Assembly (NCBI GenBank): GCA_002418985.1
Contig: DIFE01000081.1
Coordinates: forward strand, 11,715-75,714
Direction of reading: 5' to 3'
DNA length: 64,000 nt
From: Deltaproteobacteria bacterium UBA5756
Lineage (GTDB): Bacteria > Desulfobacterota > Syntrophorhabdia > Syntrophorhabdales > Syntrophorhabdaceae
In this document: positions 50,618-59,977 of the stretch, piece by piece
Layout: every line of letters starts with the position of its first letter
Numbering within the stretch: position 1 is the stretch's first letter
Made by a program: the position numbers and the translations under genes
Notes under the pieces: generated by a model
Database searches by the model: none
The model's input: only the letters and a program-made list of their open reading frames with translations
What the model was told of the DNA's origin: nothing

Positions 50618-51794
50618 TCTTACACCGAAGGAAGAAATAACATCGCGGATCGACAATCTTCGCATGAAGATGACGGAAAAAGGCATCGAGCTTGCCGTCA
50701 TTCTCCAGAACGTCGACATCTTCTACTTCACAGGAACGCTTCAGCGCGGGGTTCTTGCGGTTTCGGCGGAGCACGGCCCGGCATTCTTTGTCGAGAAAAG
50801 TATCTTCCGGGCACAAGCGGAGACGCCCCTCGATATCATCCCCATCAAGCGTGACAAAGAGGTTAAAGACATTCTCATCGAAAGAAAGATGTTCCCGGCA
50901 CGATGCGCCATGGAGCTTGACGTCATCCCCGTCGCGGTCTACGAACGCTGGAAAGCGATGCTCGGCCAGGACACCATAGGTGACCTGGCCCAGATCATCA
51001 GGGACGTCAGGATCATAAAGAGCGAATTCGAGATTGCCCAACTCAAGAAATCTGGGGAGATCCTGGACCGCGTCTTCAAGAAGGCCGGGGACGTCATAAA
51101 GGAAGGGATGCGCGAGGTCGATATCGATGCGGAGCTTCACGCGGAAGGAAGAAGGTGGGGACATCAGGGCTTCCTCAGGATGCGCGGTCTCAATCAGGAG
51201 ATGATGAGCATCTACGTGACGCACGGGTATTCCACAACGATCACCTCCGGTGCTGACGTGCCGATAGCCGGTATCGGCCTGACCCACGCCATCGGTCAGG
51301 GCGCATCGGTCAATGTTGTAAAACGGGGGATCCCCGTTATCGTCGATTATGGCGGAGGGCACAACGGGTACATCACCGATGAGACACGCGCCTACGTCGC
51401 GGGGTCTCTGAAGGAGCTTTTTCAGAAGCCTTACGAAACGGCGCGGGATATCATCGATGGGATCATGGATTTCGCGAAGGAAGGTACGGATGCAACGGAG
51501 GTCTTTGCAAAGGCCTTCGACCGCGTGAAGTCGGCCGGACTTGAAGAGTATTTCATGGGCCACGGGGAAGGGCAGGTGACTTTCATCGGCCACGGCCTCG
51601 GCCTCGAAATCAATGAAATGCCTGTCATCACGCCCCGCCACAAGACGGTTCTCAAAGAAGGGATGGTTTTCGCCTGCGAGCCGAAATTTATCTTTCCCGG
51701 CGAGGGAGGCATAGGCATCGAAGTGGATTTCGTCGTGAGAAAAAATGGGCTTGAAAGGATCACCAGGACGCCCGTGGATATCATTTACGTATAG
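50592..51794 (+). CDS. M24-family Xaa-Pro aminopeptidase-like peptidase
   Basis: A 400-residue pita-bread metallopeptidase. All five metal ligands are visible: the two Asp of VDYGGGHNGYITDETRAYV, His in GHGLGLEINEMP, Glu in FACEPKF and Glu in GIGIEVDFVV. The N-terminal creatinase-like domain (IELAVILQNVDIFYFTGTL) is typical of Xaa-Pro aminopeptidases and dipeptidases. Overlap with proS by 26 bases suggests co-expression. Proline liberation by this enzyme next to the prolyl-tRNA synthetase is an appealing but unproven link. Confidence 0.88.
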   Translation: MLKTLNTGDLTPKEEITSRIDNLRMKMTEKGIELAVILQNVDIFYFTGTLQRGVLAVSAEHGPAFFVEKSIFRAQAETPLDIIPIKRDKEVKDILIERKMFPARCAMELDVIPVAVYERWKAMLGQDTIGDLAQIIRDVRIIKSEFEIAQLKKSGEILDRVFKKAGDVIKEGMREVDIDAELHAEGRRWGHQGFLRMRGLNQEMMSIYVTHGYSTTITSGADVPIAGIGLTHAIGQGASVNVVKRGIPVIVDYGGGHNGYITDETRAYVAGSLKELFQKPYETARDIIDGIMDFAKEGTDATEVFAKAFDRVKSAGLEEYFMGHGEGQVTFIGHGLGLEINEMPVITPRHKTVLKEGMVFACEPKFIFPGEGGIGIEVDFVVRKNGLERITRTPVDIIYV

Positions 51795-51849
51795 GCGACT
51801 GACGTATACAGGGGTACAAGGAAGTCATCCATCGGCCGTCACGGGGATT

Positions 51850-52620
51850 TTAACGGGACATCTCCTGTAACCCCTGCGTTTCGCTCAAACCCATCAACTC
51901 CTTGAACCGTTGCAGCGCGATCCTGCCCAGGTGAAATGGTTTTTCAATGCTCTCCATGAAAACATCGCCGTTTCTGTTTTTCTTTGTAAGAAGGCGCACG
52001 TGATGTTTATTGATCATCAGGGAGCGATCCAGGGCCATGAACATGTCAGAGGGGAAACGTGCCTTCCAGTCCTTGAGGGCCGATCGCACGACGAAGCAGT
52101 CACCGTTTGCGGTGAACACGCGTATGTAGTTCTTGTCCGCCATAATGGCGACTATATCTCCGACAGAGATAAAAGCCACCCTATTCCCGGCGTTGAGGCA
52201 AACCCGTTCACCGCGTGGCATGTCCATGGGTTCCGTCCGGCTACGGGGAGCAGACAGAAACCTCTCAAGCGAGCGGCCCAGACGGTCGGGATCCAAAGGC
52301 TTCAGAAGATAATCAAGGGCATTGCTCTCAAAGGCCCTGACGGCGAATTCATCGTAGGCGGTAACGAATATAATTGATGGCGCATCTTCGACCCTGTCAA
52401 GCAGGTCGAAGCCGGAGCCTTCAGGCATCCGCACGTCAAGAAAAACAAGATCCGGCCTTGTCTTCACGATCAGATCGCGGCCGGCCGTCGCATTTCCGGC
52501 TTCCCCGATCACATGAACATACGGGTGGTCTTTGAGAAGCTCTTTAAGATTTTTCCGGGCAAGGTTTTCATCATCGACGATTACCGTCCGAATCTCGGGT
52601 TTGGGATCTTTTGATATCAT
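51850..52620 (-). CDS. LytTR-family response regulator
   Basis: A 256-residue protein. The receiver domain (1-130) has DDENLARKNLKELLKD, the phosphorylated Asp in LVFLDVRMPEGSG, and the switch region DYLLKPLDPDRL. A LytTR DNA-binding domain follows (about 145-245): VAFISVGDIVAIMADKNYIR, VVRSALKDWKARFPSDMFMA, LDRSLMINKHHV. No histidine kinase of the LytS/NatK kind is encoded in the window, so its partner is elsewhere. Convergent with the peptidase gene. Confidence 0.88.
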   Translation of the reverse strand: MISKDPKPEIRTVIVDDENLARKNLKELLKDHPYVHVIGEAGNATAGRDLIVKTRPDLVFLDVRMPEGSGFDLLDRVEDAPSIIFVTAYDEFAVRAFESNALDYLLKPLDPDRLGRSLERFLSAPRSRTEPMDMPRGERVCLNAGNRVAFISVGDIVAIMADKNYIRVFTANGDCFVVRSALKDWKARFPSDMFMALDRSLMINKHHVRLLTKKNRNGDVFMESIEKPFHLGRIALQRFKELMGLSETQGLQEMSR

Positions 52621-52803
52621 GTTCTCCCTTCCTTTTTGCTCTGTCGGATCAACACCGATTTACCGAGAACCCACTGTGCGAACAATTACGGCTGTCTTCA
52701 TTGTAAAGAGTGCACCGGTTCTCTTTACAGCTAATTGGTACAAACATGTCAGAATAGGTGCCCAACCCATGTACAGCGCCTGTTCAAGCCTTCCCTTATT
52801 TCC

Positions 52804-52832
52804 TTGCCCATTCAATCCTGGACGGATATAAT
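52804..52832 (+). promoter_or_regulatory. Promoter of the GlcD-like gene, nearly leaderless
   Basis: TTGCCC (52804-52809) and a perfect TATAAT (52827-52832) are 17 bases apart. Transcription should begin near 52839, with ATG at 52841 and no ribosome site, so the message is probably leaderless. Confidence 0.55.
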
Positions 52833-52840
52833 GGAACATC

Positions 52841-54226
52841 ATGTCTCTGGAGGGGTTCCTGCGGGAGATCAAGGGATTTCTCAAGGACAGTCAGATTGTC
52901 CTTGATCGGGAAAACCTTTCTCATTTTTCCTACGATGCCACAGAAAGGCGGTTCATGCCGCAGGTTGCCATCCTGCCGGAAAACGGGTCAGAAGTGTCGC
53001 AACTTATGAAATGCGCCTGGGCGCATGATATTCCCGTGACCCCTCAGGGCGGAAGAACAGGTCTGTCGGGCGGCGCCCTGCCGGTCAGGGGGGGCATTGC
53101 CCTTTCTCTTGCAAGGTTGAACCGCATCATCGAGATCGATGAATCGAACATGTTCGCCGTCGTTGAACCCGGGCTTATATCGAACGATCTCCAGAAGGCA
53201 CTGAACGAACGGGGTCTATTCTTTCCTCCCGACCCGTCGAGCACGGTCGACAGCACTTTAGGCGGCAACGTCGCGGAGAACGCGGGCTACACGAGGGCTG
53301 TGAAATATGGCGTCACGCGGGATTACGTGAGGGGCGTCGAGGCGGTCCTTCCCTCGGGAGAGGTGATAACCCTCGGCGGGAAGATGGTGAAGAACGTTGC
53401 CGGGTATGACCTGATTTCGCTTCTCGTCGGTTCCGAAGGCACGCTGGCTGTCATAACGAAGATCACGCTGCGCCTTCTCATGAGGCCCCATGTGAGGCGC
53501 ACGATCATAGTCTATCTCAACGACCTCACCTGTGCCGCCGATCTTATCGTGGCCGTTTTCAAGTCCGGGATCATCCCCTGCGCGATAGAATTGATGGACA
53601 ACATTGCCATCAACACCGTTGCCGATCACCTTCGCGCCCCACTCCCCAGGGATGCCGCCGCCCTCGTACTCATCGAGACGGATGGCCACTCCGAGAACGA
53701 GGTTCACCGCGAAGCACTGGAGATAGCCGGCCTGTGCCGGAATTCCGACGGCGTGACCGACGCGCGCCTTGCGGCCGACGATGCCGAGGCGGAGCGTTTC
53801 TGGACATTCCGAAGGGAGGTGCTGTCTTCGCTCAAGGCATTGGGCAAGGACCATCTTGAGGCGGACGTGGTGGTCCCGCGCTACAGCCTTCCTTTTCTTG
53901 TCAGGTTCATAGGAGGGCTCCAACACAGCGGCGCCATAAAGATAGCGACCTACGGCCATGCCGGGGACGGGAACCTCCACGTGACCATCCTTCATCGACG
54001 CAGGAACTTTGCGGAGCTTGACGAGGCGTACAGCCTCCTGGAAGAAATATACAGGGAAACCATCGCCATGGGGGGATCTCTGACAGGCGAACACGGCGTT
54101 GGCCTCACCGTCATGGATTATCTTCCTATGCAGATCGAGGGGGAGGCGCTGCCGCTCATGAGGCGGATCAAAGCGGCCTTTGACCCCAAGGGGCTGCTGA
54201 ATCCGGGCAAGATATTCAAGGAATGA
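52841..54226 (+). CDS. GlcD-like FAD-linked 2-hydroxyacid dehydrogenase
   Basis: A 461-residue flavoprotein of the VAO/PCMH type. FAD-binding segment TPQGGRTGLSGGALPVRGGI, then FPPDPSSTVDSTLGGNVAEN, the conserved GVTRDYVRGVEAVLPSGEVI and VAGYDLISLLVGSEGTLAVI. The C-terminal cap has YGHAGDGNLHVTILHRR and GEHGVGLTVMDYLP. It oxidises a 2-hydroxyacid such as glycolate or lactate and passes electrons on. No iron-sulphur partner (GlcF/LldF-like) or permease follows, so the electron acceptor is unclear. It begins almost at its transcription start. Confidence 0.88.
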   Translation: MSLEGFLREIKGFLKDSQIVLDRENLSHFSYDATERRFMPQVAILPENGSEVSQLMKCAWAHDIPVTPQGGRTGLSGGALPVRGGIALSLARLNRIIEIDESNMFAVVEPGLISNDLQKALNERGLFFPPDPSSTVDSTLGGNVAENAGYTRAVKYGVTRDYVRGVEAVLPSGEVITLGGKMVKNVAGYDLISLLVGSEGTLAVITKITLRLLMRPHVRRTIIVYLNDLTCAADLIVAVFKSGIIPCAIELMDNIAINTVADHLRAPLPRDAAALVLIETDGHSENEVHREALEIAGLCRNSDGVTDARLAADDAEAERFWTFRREVLSSLKALGKDHLEADVVVPRYSLPFLVRFIGGLQHSGAIKIATYGHAGDGNLHVTILHRRRNFAELDEAYSLLEEIYRETIAMGGSLTGEHGVGLTVMDYLPMQIEGEALPLMRRIKAAFDPKGLLNPGKIFKE

Positions 54227-54337
54227 CGGGTTAAAAAAATACACGGGGATCCATGAGCCCAGGCATGATGGCACCTGTTGGAAGAACAATGGCAACACTT
54301 TCGTACCAATGATATGATGGGTGACATTTAGGACAAC

Positions 54338-56128
54338 ATGGCGAAAAAGACAACGGAAAAAAGCAACGCCGACAGGACCCTCTTCGAATCGTTGGGGATC
54401 GCCACCCTTATTGCCGGGGAGGACGGGACCATACTCCGCACAAACCGGCAGTTCCTGGAACTTTCAGGATACCGTCAATCGGAATTGGAGGAAAAAAAGA
54501 AGTGGTCAGAGCTTATCGTCAACGGCGACCTCACCAGGATGAGACAGTATCAGGAATTCATAGACCATAACACCGCGGGCCCGGCGCAGAGCCGCGAATT
54601 CAAGCTGGCCTCCGGGAACGGCTCCATAAAAGATGTTCATATCTTCCGCAGCCCCCTTGCCGGAACAAACCGGGTGGCGGTATCTTTTGTTGATATTACC
54701 GACCTCCTAAAAGCCGGGAAACAGGTAAGCAGCAGTGAGGAAAAATATCGCTCTCTTATCGAATCCACAGATGACTCCATATATATGATAGACCGCGACG
54801 GTACGTACCTTTTTGTGAACAGGCAAGTGCTTGCAAGGCTTTGTGTGACGGAAGCGAACATCATCGGTAAACAGTACGGTGATTTTCACGACGCACAGGA
54901 CACCTCCGAGTTCGCAGGCTACGTGAAGAAAGTATTCGAGACCGCAACGTCCCACCGGTACGAACACAAAAGCGGAAAAGGAGATGATCCGCGTTACATG
55001 CTGCGCACGCTGAGCCCTATAGTCGACGGACGCACCGGGCGGGTCAAGTTTGTTGCCGTCGTGTCAAAGGAAATAACGGACCTCAAGAAGACAGAAGAAA
55101 AACTGAAATATCTCAGTCTCCACGATCCCCTGACAAATCTGTACAACCGGGCCTATTTCGAGGAGGAGATGCACCGCCTCGACAACAACCGTTTCGAGCT
55201 TGTGGGACTTATCATGTGCGATATCGACGGCCTGAAGCTGATCAACGATACCCTGGGCCACGACAAGGGCGATGAACTGCTCGCCGTCGCTTCACGGGTC
55301 ATCAGGAAGTCATTCCGTGAAAGCGACGTCGTCGCGCGCGTCGGAGGAGACGAATTCGCGATTCTCCTGCCGAACAGCCCGAAATCAAAAGCGGAAGAGA
55401 TCTGCAACCGGATAAAAAGCAGCGTTATCGATTATAACCGGCAAAACCCCCATCTTCCCCTCGGCATTTCCACGGGATTTGCCATCCGTACCGGTCCCGG
55501 TCAGAGCATGGCTGAACTATACAGGGAAGCCGACAACAGCATGTACAAGGAAAAACTCTTCGGCAGCCGGCATGCCCGGAACGTCATCGTGAGGAACCTC
55601 ATCAACACGATCGAAACCAAGGGCGTTACCACCAGACGATCCGTAAAACGCCTGAGGCGGCTGGTAACCGTCTTGGGGAGTGCCGTCGGCCTGCCCGATA
55701 AACGCCTCAAGGACCTCACCCTTCTGGCGCAGTTTCATGACATCGGCAATATCAGTATCCATGACCGGATACTCCTGAAAGAGGGAGGCCTTACCACGGA
55801 AGAACTCCTGGAGATGCGCAAACACTGCGATATCGGCCACCGCATCGCCCAATCGGCCACAAACCTGACACATATGGCCGACTACATTTTGAAACACCAC
55901 GAATGGTGGAACGGCAACGGCTACCCCCTTGGCCTTGCCGGCGAGGAAATTCCTCTTGAAAGCAGGATCATGGCCATAGCCGACGCCTACGAATCAATGA
56001 CCGGCGGGCGACCCCACCGCAAATCAGTATCGAGAGACGAGGCGTTGAACGAATTGCTTAGGTGTGCCGGCAGCCAGTTCGATCCCGATCTGGTGGAAAA
56101 GTTCGTTGAGGTAGTAGCTCAAACGTAG
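54338..56128 (+). CDS. PAS-PAS-GGDEF-HD-GYP cyclic-di-GMP signalling protein
   Basis: A 596-residue cytoplasmic protein: PAS domain about 14-120 (ILRTNRQFLELSGYRQSELE), second PAS about 140-250 (YMIDRDGTYLFVNRQVLARL), GGDEF domain with intact VARVGGDEFAILLP near residue 335, and an HD-GYP-like C-terminal domain. That domain has FHDIGNISIHDRILLKEGGL (HD near 466), KHHEWWNGNGYPLG (GYP near 527) and AIADAYESMTGGRP. Both the cyclase active site and the HD-GYP residues seem intact; the usual Lys of HDIGK is Asn. It could make and degrade cyclic-di-GMP in response to PAS signals. ATG 54338 follows AGGA. Monocistronic. Confidence 0.88.
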   Translation: MAKKTTEKSNADRTLFESLGIATLIAGEDGTILRTNRQFLELSGYRQSELEEKKKWSELIVNGDLTRMRQYQEFIDHNTAGPAQSREFKLASGNGSIKDVHIFRSPLAGTNRVAVSFVDITDLLKAGKQVSSSEEKYRSLIESTDDSIYMIDRDGTYLFVNRQVLARLCVTEANIIGKQYGDFHDAQDTSEFAGYVKKVFETATSHRYEHKSGKGDDPRYMLRTLSPIVDGRTGRVKFVAVVSKEITDLKKTEEKLKYLSLHDPLTNLYNRAYFEEEMHRLDNNRFELVGLIMCDIDGLKLINDTLGHDKGDELLAVASRVIRKSFRESDVVARVGGDEFAILLPNSPKSKAEEICNRIKSSVIDYNRQNPHLPLGISTGFAIRTGPGQSMAELYREADNSMYKEKLFGSRHARNVIVRNLINTIETKGVTTRRSVKRLRRLVTVLGSAVGLPDKRLKDLTLLAQFHDIGNISIHDRILLKEGGLTTEELLEMRKHCDIGHRIAQSATNLTHMADYILKHHEWWNGNGYPLGLAGEEIPLESRIMAIADAYESMTGGRPHRKSVSRDEALNELLRCAGSQFDPDLVEKFVEVVAQT

Positions 56129-56159
56129 AAATCAACAGACGGTTTTCTTTTTAATGCGT

Positions 56160-56191
56160 CCTATAGGACTTATATGACCTATTGGACTTAT
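56160..56191. repeat. Tandem direct repeat
   Basis: CCTATAGGACTTAT (56160-56173) and CCTATTGGACTTAT (56178-56191) repeat with a period of 18 and one mismatch, in the gap between two convergent genes. Such CCTATAGG/ACTTAT strings occur as small intergenic repeats in several deltaproteobacteria; function unknown. Confidence 0.5.
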
Positions 56192-56221
56192 TAGAAACCC
56201 GGGCTTGCCTGAGTTGTCTTT

Positions 56222-57844
56222 CTAGACAAACAATTCCGTGAAAGCAAAACGGTCGCCGTCAAAGAAACCCCTGTCGCTGAGCTTCAGTTTTGGAATTACG
56301 ACAAGGGCCATGAAGGACAGCGTCATGAAGGGGGCCTCGAGAGTTGTGCCCAGGTCTGCCGCAAGCATGTTCAAACGGCCGTATTTCTGAGCGATGTCGT
56401 AGCCGTCTTCATTGGACATAAGGCCGGCCACCGGAAGGGGCAGAACAATTTTCATATCCTCTGAGACCAAGGAGATACCGCCCTTCTTTTCGATGACCAG
56501 GTTGACGGCATCACAGAGCATTTCATCGTTTACTCCGACGGCAATAATGTTGTGGGAATCATGGGCGATCGACGAGGCGATGGCGCCTTTTTTCAGATTG
56601 AAACCCCGCACAAAGGCAACGGCAGGGGGTTCGTCGGCATACCGGTTTACGACGGCTATTTTCAGTAAGTCCCTGCCGATATCGCTGACGACCGCATCGC
56701 CTTCCACCGCCGGTGCATCACTTTCAGCATCAGTCACAAGCTGACCATCGATAACCCTGATGATCCGGATGGCGCCCGATCTCCTGCGCACATGAAAATC
56801 CTCCGTCTTCCGGGGACTCGCCCGAAAAACATTAATCGGGGCGGTACTGCGATGCACGAGGCGGCTCGCGCCATCTTCTGCGACAGTCTGGCCGCGCACG
56901 ATGGTTTTGAGAACCTTGAGATTATCGAGACTGTCGACGACGATCATATCGGCGGGGTCGTGCAGCCTTAGTAAACCAACATCGAGACCGTAGTGCATAA
57001 CGGGGTTGAGGCAGGCACACCTCAAGACCTTCATAAGGTCCACTCCTTTTCGGATGGCCCCGGCCGCCAGCGCGTTGATGTGTCCTTTTACGAGAGAATC
57101 GGGATGCAGGTCGTCGGTGCAGAACATGCAGTGATCGGGATATTCGGCGATGAGTGGGTAGAGGGTATCGAAATTCCTGGCTGCCGATCCTTCGCGTATG
57201 ATGATCTTCATGCCTAGGGAGATCTTCTCCCGCGCTTCTTCTATTTCAATAGATTCGTGGTCGGTGGATATGCCCGCTTCACTATACTTTCGCAGACCTT
57301 CACCACGCAGGCCCGGCGCATGCCCATCGACCGGCTTTCCCAGTCGTTTTGCAAGACCGATCTTCGCAAGCACTTCGGGATCGCCGTTTATGACCCCCGG
57401 GAAATTCATCATCTCGCTGAGATACCCGATGCTCTTCCCGGTAAGAAGCGCTTCCGTCTCGGCAACGCCTATCGAGGCGCCGGAGGTCTCAAAGTTACTC
57501 GCAGGAACGCAGGAGGGCGCGCCGAAAGCAAAGGTGAAGGGTATGCCGGCACTGTCTTCCATCATGTACCGTACACCCCGCGGCCCGAGGACGTTCGCTA
57601 TTTCGTGCGGGTCCGAAACGGTGGCCACGGTACCGTGCACCACGGCGAGACGGGCGAAGCCGGACGGCGTGAGCATTGAACTCTCGATATGGACGTGGGC
57701 ATCGACAAAACCGGGGAGGATATAAGAATCGAACCAGTAGCGCTCCCGTTCGATACCGGCAATGATGCCGTTTTCGATATGAATGACGCCGGGGAAAATG
57801 GTTTCGTTGAGAAGATCGACGATATTTCCGGAGATGGTCTTCAT
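56222..57844 (-). CDS. ade: Adenine deaminase
   Basis: A 540-residue amidohydrolase of the AdeC type. Metal site DAHVHIESSMLTPSGFARLA near residues 48-67, then HGTVATVSDPHEIANVLG, GHAPGLRGEGLRKYSEAGIS and DHESI, a later CTDDLHPDSLVKGHI, and the C-terminal domain SSIAHDSHNIIAVGVND and MSNEDGYDIA. It converts adenine to hypoxanthine and ammonia in purine salvage. Length is slightly below the usual 570-600. It lies 68 bases after the 2-oxoacid oxidoreductase gamma gene in the same direction. Confidence 0.92.
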   Translation of the reverse strand: MKTISGNIVDLLNETIFPGVIHIENGIIAGIERERYWFDSYILPGFVDAHVHIESSMLTPSGFARLAVVHGTVATVSDPHEIANVLGPRGVRYMMEDSAGIPFTFAFGAPSCVPASNFETSGASIGVAETEALLTGKSIGYLSEMMNFPGVINGDPEVLAKIGLAKRLGKPVDGHAPGLRGEGLRKYSEAGISTDHESIEIEEAREKISLGMKIIIREGSAARNFDTLYPLIAEYPDHCMFCTDDLHPDSLVKGHINALAAGAIRKGVDLMKVLRCACLNPVMHYGLDVGLLRLHDPADMIVVDSLDNLKVLKTIVRGQTVAEDGASRLVHRSTAPINVFRASPRKTEDFHVRRRSGAIRIIRVIDGQLVTDAESDAPAVEGDAVVSDIGRDLLKIAVVNRYADEPPAVAFVRGFNLKKGAIASSIAHDSHNIIAVGVNDEMLCDAVNLVIEKKGGISLVSEDMKIVLPLPVAGLMSNEDGYDIAQKYGRLNMLAADLGTTLEAPFMTLSFMALVVIPKLKLSDRGFFDGDRFAFTELFV

Positions 57845-57912
57845 AAAAAAGGGGAGAGGGATCAGAGAATAAGGGTCTGTTCCCTGATCACCAATCCCTG
57901 AACCCTTTTATT

Positions 57913-58464
57913 TCATTCCGCTTCTATTACCGTTGCTTCGTTATATGCCCTTGTGTAGGCGTTGATGTTTTTCTGCCCGTTAACACCAAAGCGGTTGCGG
58001 ACCGGCTCTTCGAGAGCGCTGAGTTCAACCACGCGGGTCGCCCGTACAAGCGCCCCAAGCATGGTGGTATTGGTTATGGGAACACCAAGCTCTTCCTTGG
58101 CTATTTTTGATGCATCGACGCTGATAATATTCTGTCCGGGGAATGTCTTCTTCAGTTCTTCCGCGGATTTGTTCGAATTGATGATAATATAGCCGCCTTT
58201 CTTGAGGCCGGCGGCGGGATTTGCGGAGGCGATGAGCGTCGGGTCGAGTATGAGAACGCTGTCCGGTTTGTAGACCTTTGACCTCAGCCTGATGGGTTTG
58301 TCGGATACGCGCAGAAAAGCCTGCACCGGGGCACCACGGCGCTCGGGACCGAAGCTCGGGAACGCCTGTGCGCGCATCCCCTGTTTTATCGCTGCCTGGG
58401 CAACTATCTCAGCGGACGTAACGGCTCCCTGCCCGCCCCTTCCATGAAATCTGACTTCTAGCAT
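57913..58464 (-). CDS. 2-oxoacid:ferredoxin oxidoreductase gamma subunit
   Basis: A 183-residue protein of the PorG/VorG/KorC type. The start LEVRFHGRGGQGAVTSAEIV and FPSFGPERRGAPVQAFLRVS are hallmarks; later NKSAEELKKTFPGQNIIS, GVPITNTTMLGALVRA and the tail NAYTRAYNEA fit. The gamma subunit works with alpha, beta and often delta subunits in CoA-dependent oxidation of pyruvate or related acids with ferredoxin. None of those partners is in the window: cysS lies upstream and adenine deaminase downstream. The complex must be completed from elsewhere, or this is a lone copy. Confidence 0.88.
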   Translation of the reverse strand: MLEVRFHGRGGQGAVTSAEIVAQAAIKQGMRAQAFPSFGPERRGAPVQAFLRVSDKPIRLRSKVYKPDSVLILDPTLIASANPAAGLKKGGYIIINSNKSAEELKKTFPGQNIISVDASKIAKEELGVPITNTTMLGALVRATRVVELSALEEPVRNRFGVNGQKNINAYTRAYNEATVIEAE

Positions 58465-58477
58465 GTATTATCTCCTT

Positions 58478-59923
58478 TCAAGAAACTGAACTTTTTATCC
58501 GCCACTGTGTGCCTTTTGGAGTATCAAGGAGCATGATCCCTTTTTCCGCCAGCATATCTCTGATCTCGTCGGCTTTTTGAAAGTTCCTGCTCTTCCTCGC
58601 CTCAACGCGGTCGTTTATGGCCCCTTCGACAAATGAAGCGTCAAGCCCCATACGGGTCAGATGACGTATCTTTTCCCGGGATTCGAGGGATTCGAGATTG
58701 TCGCCCAGGAGCCCGAGTGTACCGGCCAGTGACTCAAAGACGGCTTCCGCCGACGCGATGAGGGCCGTTGCGCTTTCGTCCTTCTTTTCGACCATCCTGT
58801 TGATCTCCTTCGAAAGCTCGAAGATATACGAAAGGGCGGCGGCGGTGTTGAAATCATCATCCATCGCCTCGGCAAATTTTTTGGCTATCTCTTCTGCCTG
58901 AGGATAGGAACGAGCCTCGAAGGTCTTGCCGACCTGGGCCTCTTGCGCCCTTTCCCGCGTATAGTAGAGCCTGTGAAGGGCGGTATTCACGTCATCGATA
59001 GTCTGTCCGTTGTAATCGACGGGACTGCGGTAGTGGTTGGACAGATAGAAAAGACGAAGGACTTCGGGGTGGTATTCTTTGAGAAAGTCCCTGATCAAGA
59101 GGGTGTTGCCGATTGACTTGGACATCTTTTCGCGGTCGATATTGACGAATCCGTTGTGGACCCAGTAGTTGACGAATTTCTCCCCCGTGGCCGCCTCGGT
59201 CTGGGCCTTTTCGTTCTCATGATGGGGAAAGACGAGGTCTTTGCCGCCTCCGTGGATGTCAAAGGGGTTCCCGAGATAGAGGGTGCTCATGACGGAGCAT
59301 TCTATGTGCCACCCCGGTCTGCCCGCTCCGAAGGGTGCGTCCCACGACGGTTCGCCTTCTTTGGAGGCCTTCCACAGGGCAAAATCGAGAGGATTCTTTT
59401 TCTTCTCGTCCACTTCGACCCTGGCACCGGCGACCATCTCTTCCAGCGGCCGACCGGAGAGCTGCCCGTAATTGCGGAAACTGTCCACGGAAAAGTATAC
59501 ATCGCCGCCGACATTGTACGCGTGGCCCTTCTCGATCAGGTTCTCGACGAGGGCGATCATGTCGCCGATATGCTGGGTGGCTCGCGGTTCATGATCGGGG
59601 CGAAGCACTCCGAGGGCATCCATATCTTCATAAAACGACTGGATGTATTTTTGTCCAACTTCCTGCCAGGGGATATTTTCCGCGTGAGACTTCCGGATGA
59701 TCTTGTCATCGATATCGGTGAAGTTCCTCACGTAGGTGACGTCAAGGCCTTTTGAACGCAGATACCGGTATATGGTATCGAAAACGATGGCGCTTCGGGC
59801 ATGTCCGATGTGGCAGTGATCGTATACCGTAACACCGCAGACATAGAGCTTCACCTTCCCCTCGGTCACGGGGACGAAGTCTTCTTTCCTGCCGGATATC
59901 GTATTGTAAACCTTCAGGGCCAT
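58478..59923 (-). CDS. cysS: Cysteinyl-tRNA synthetase
   Basis: A protein of 481 residues from ATG 59923; the frame runs on to 59947 but MALKVYNTISGRKEDF is the usual beginning. Class I signature CGVTVYDHCHIGHAR (HIGH) with the first zinc Cys, KMSKSIGNTL (KMSKS), and the zinc-binding segment HIECSVMSTLYLGNPFDIHG with GGKDLVFPHHENE. The DALR-like helical end is present. It would charge tRNA-Cys. It is followed after 13 bases by the 2-oxoacid oxidoreductase gamma gene. Confidence 0.95.
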   Translation of the reverse strand: MALKVYNTISGRKEDFVPVTEGKVKLYVCGVTVYDHCHIGHARSAIVFDTIYRYLRSKGLDVTYVRNFTDIDDKIIRKSHAENIPWQEVGQKYIQSFYEDMDALGVLRPDHEPRATQHIGDMIALVENLIEKGHAYNVGGDVYFSVDSFRNYGQLSGRPLEEMVAGARVEVDEKKKNPLDFALWKASKEGEPSWDAPFGAGRPGWHIECSVMSTLYLGNPFDIHGGGKDLVFPHHENEKAQTEAATGEKFVNYWVHNGFVNIDREKMSKSIGNTLLIRDFLKEYHPEVLRLFYLSNHYRSPVDYNGQTIDDVNTALHRLYYTRERAQEAQVGKTFEARSYPQAEEIAKKFAEAMDDDFNTAAALSYIFELSKEINRMVEKKDESATALIASAEAVFESLAGTLGLLGDNLESLESREKIRHLTRMGLDASFVEGAINDRVEARKSRNFQKADEIRDMLAEKGIMLLDTPKGTQWRIKSSVS

Positions 59924-59977
59924 AGTGTTGACCGTAATTTTTACCACAGCCGCCGCGGCGTTGTCAAAGCAATTGAA

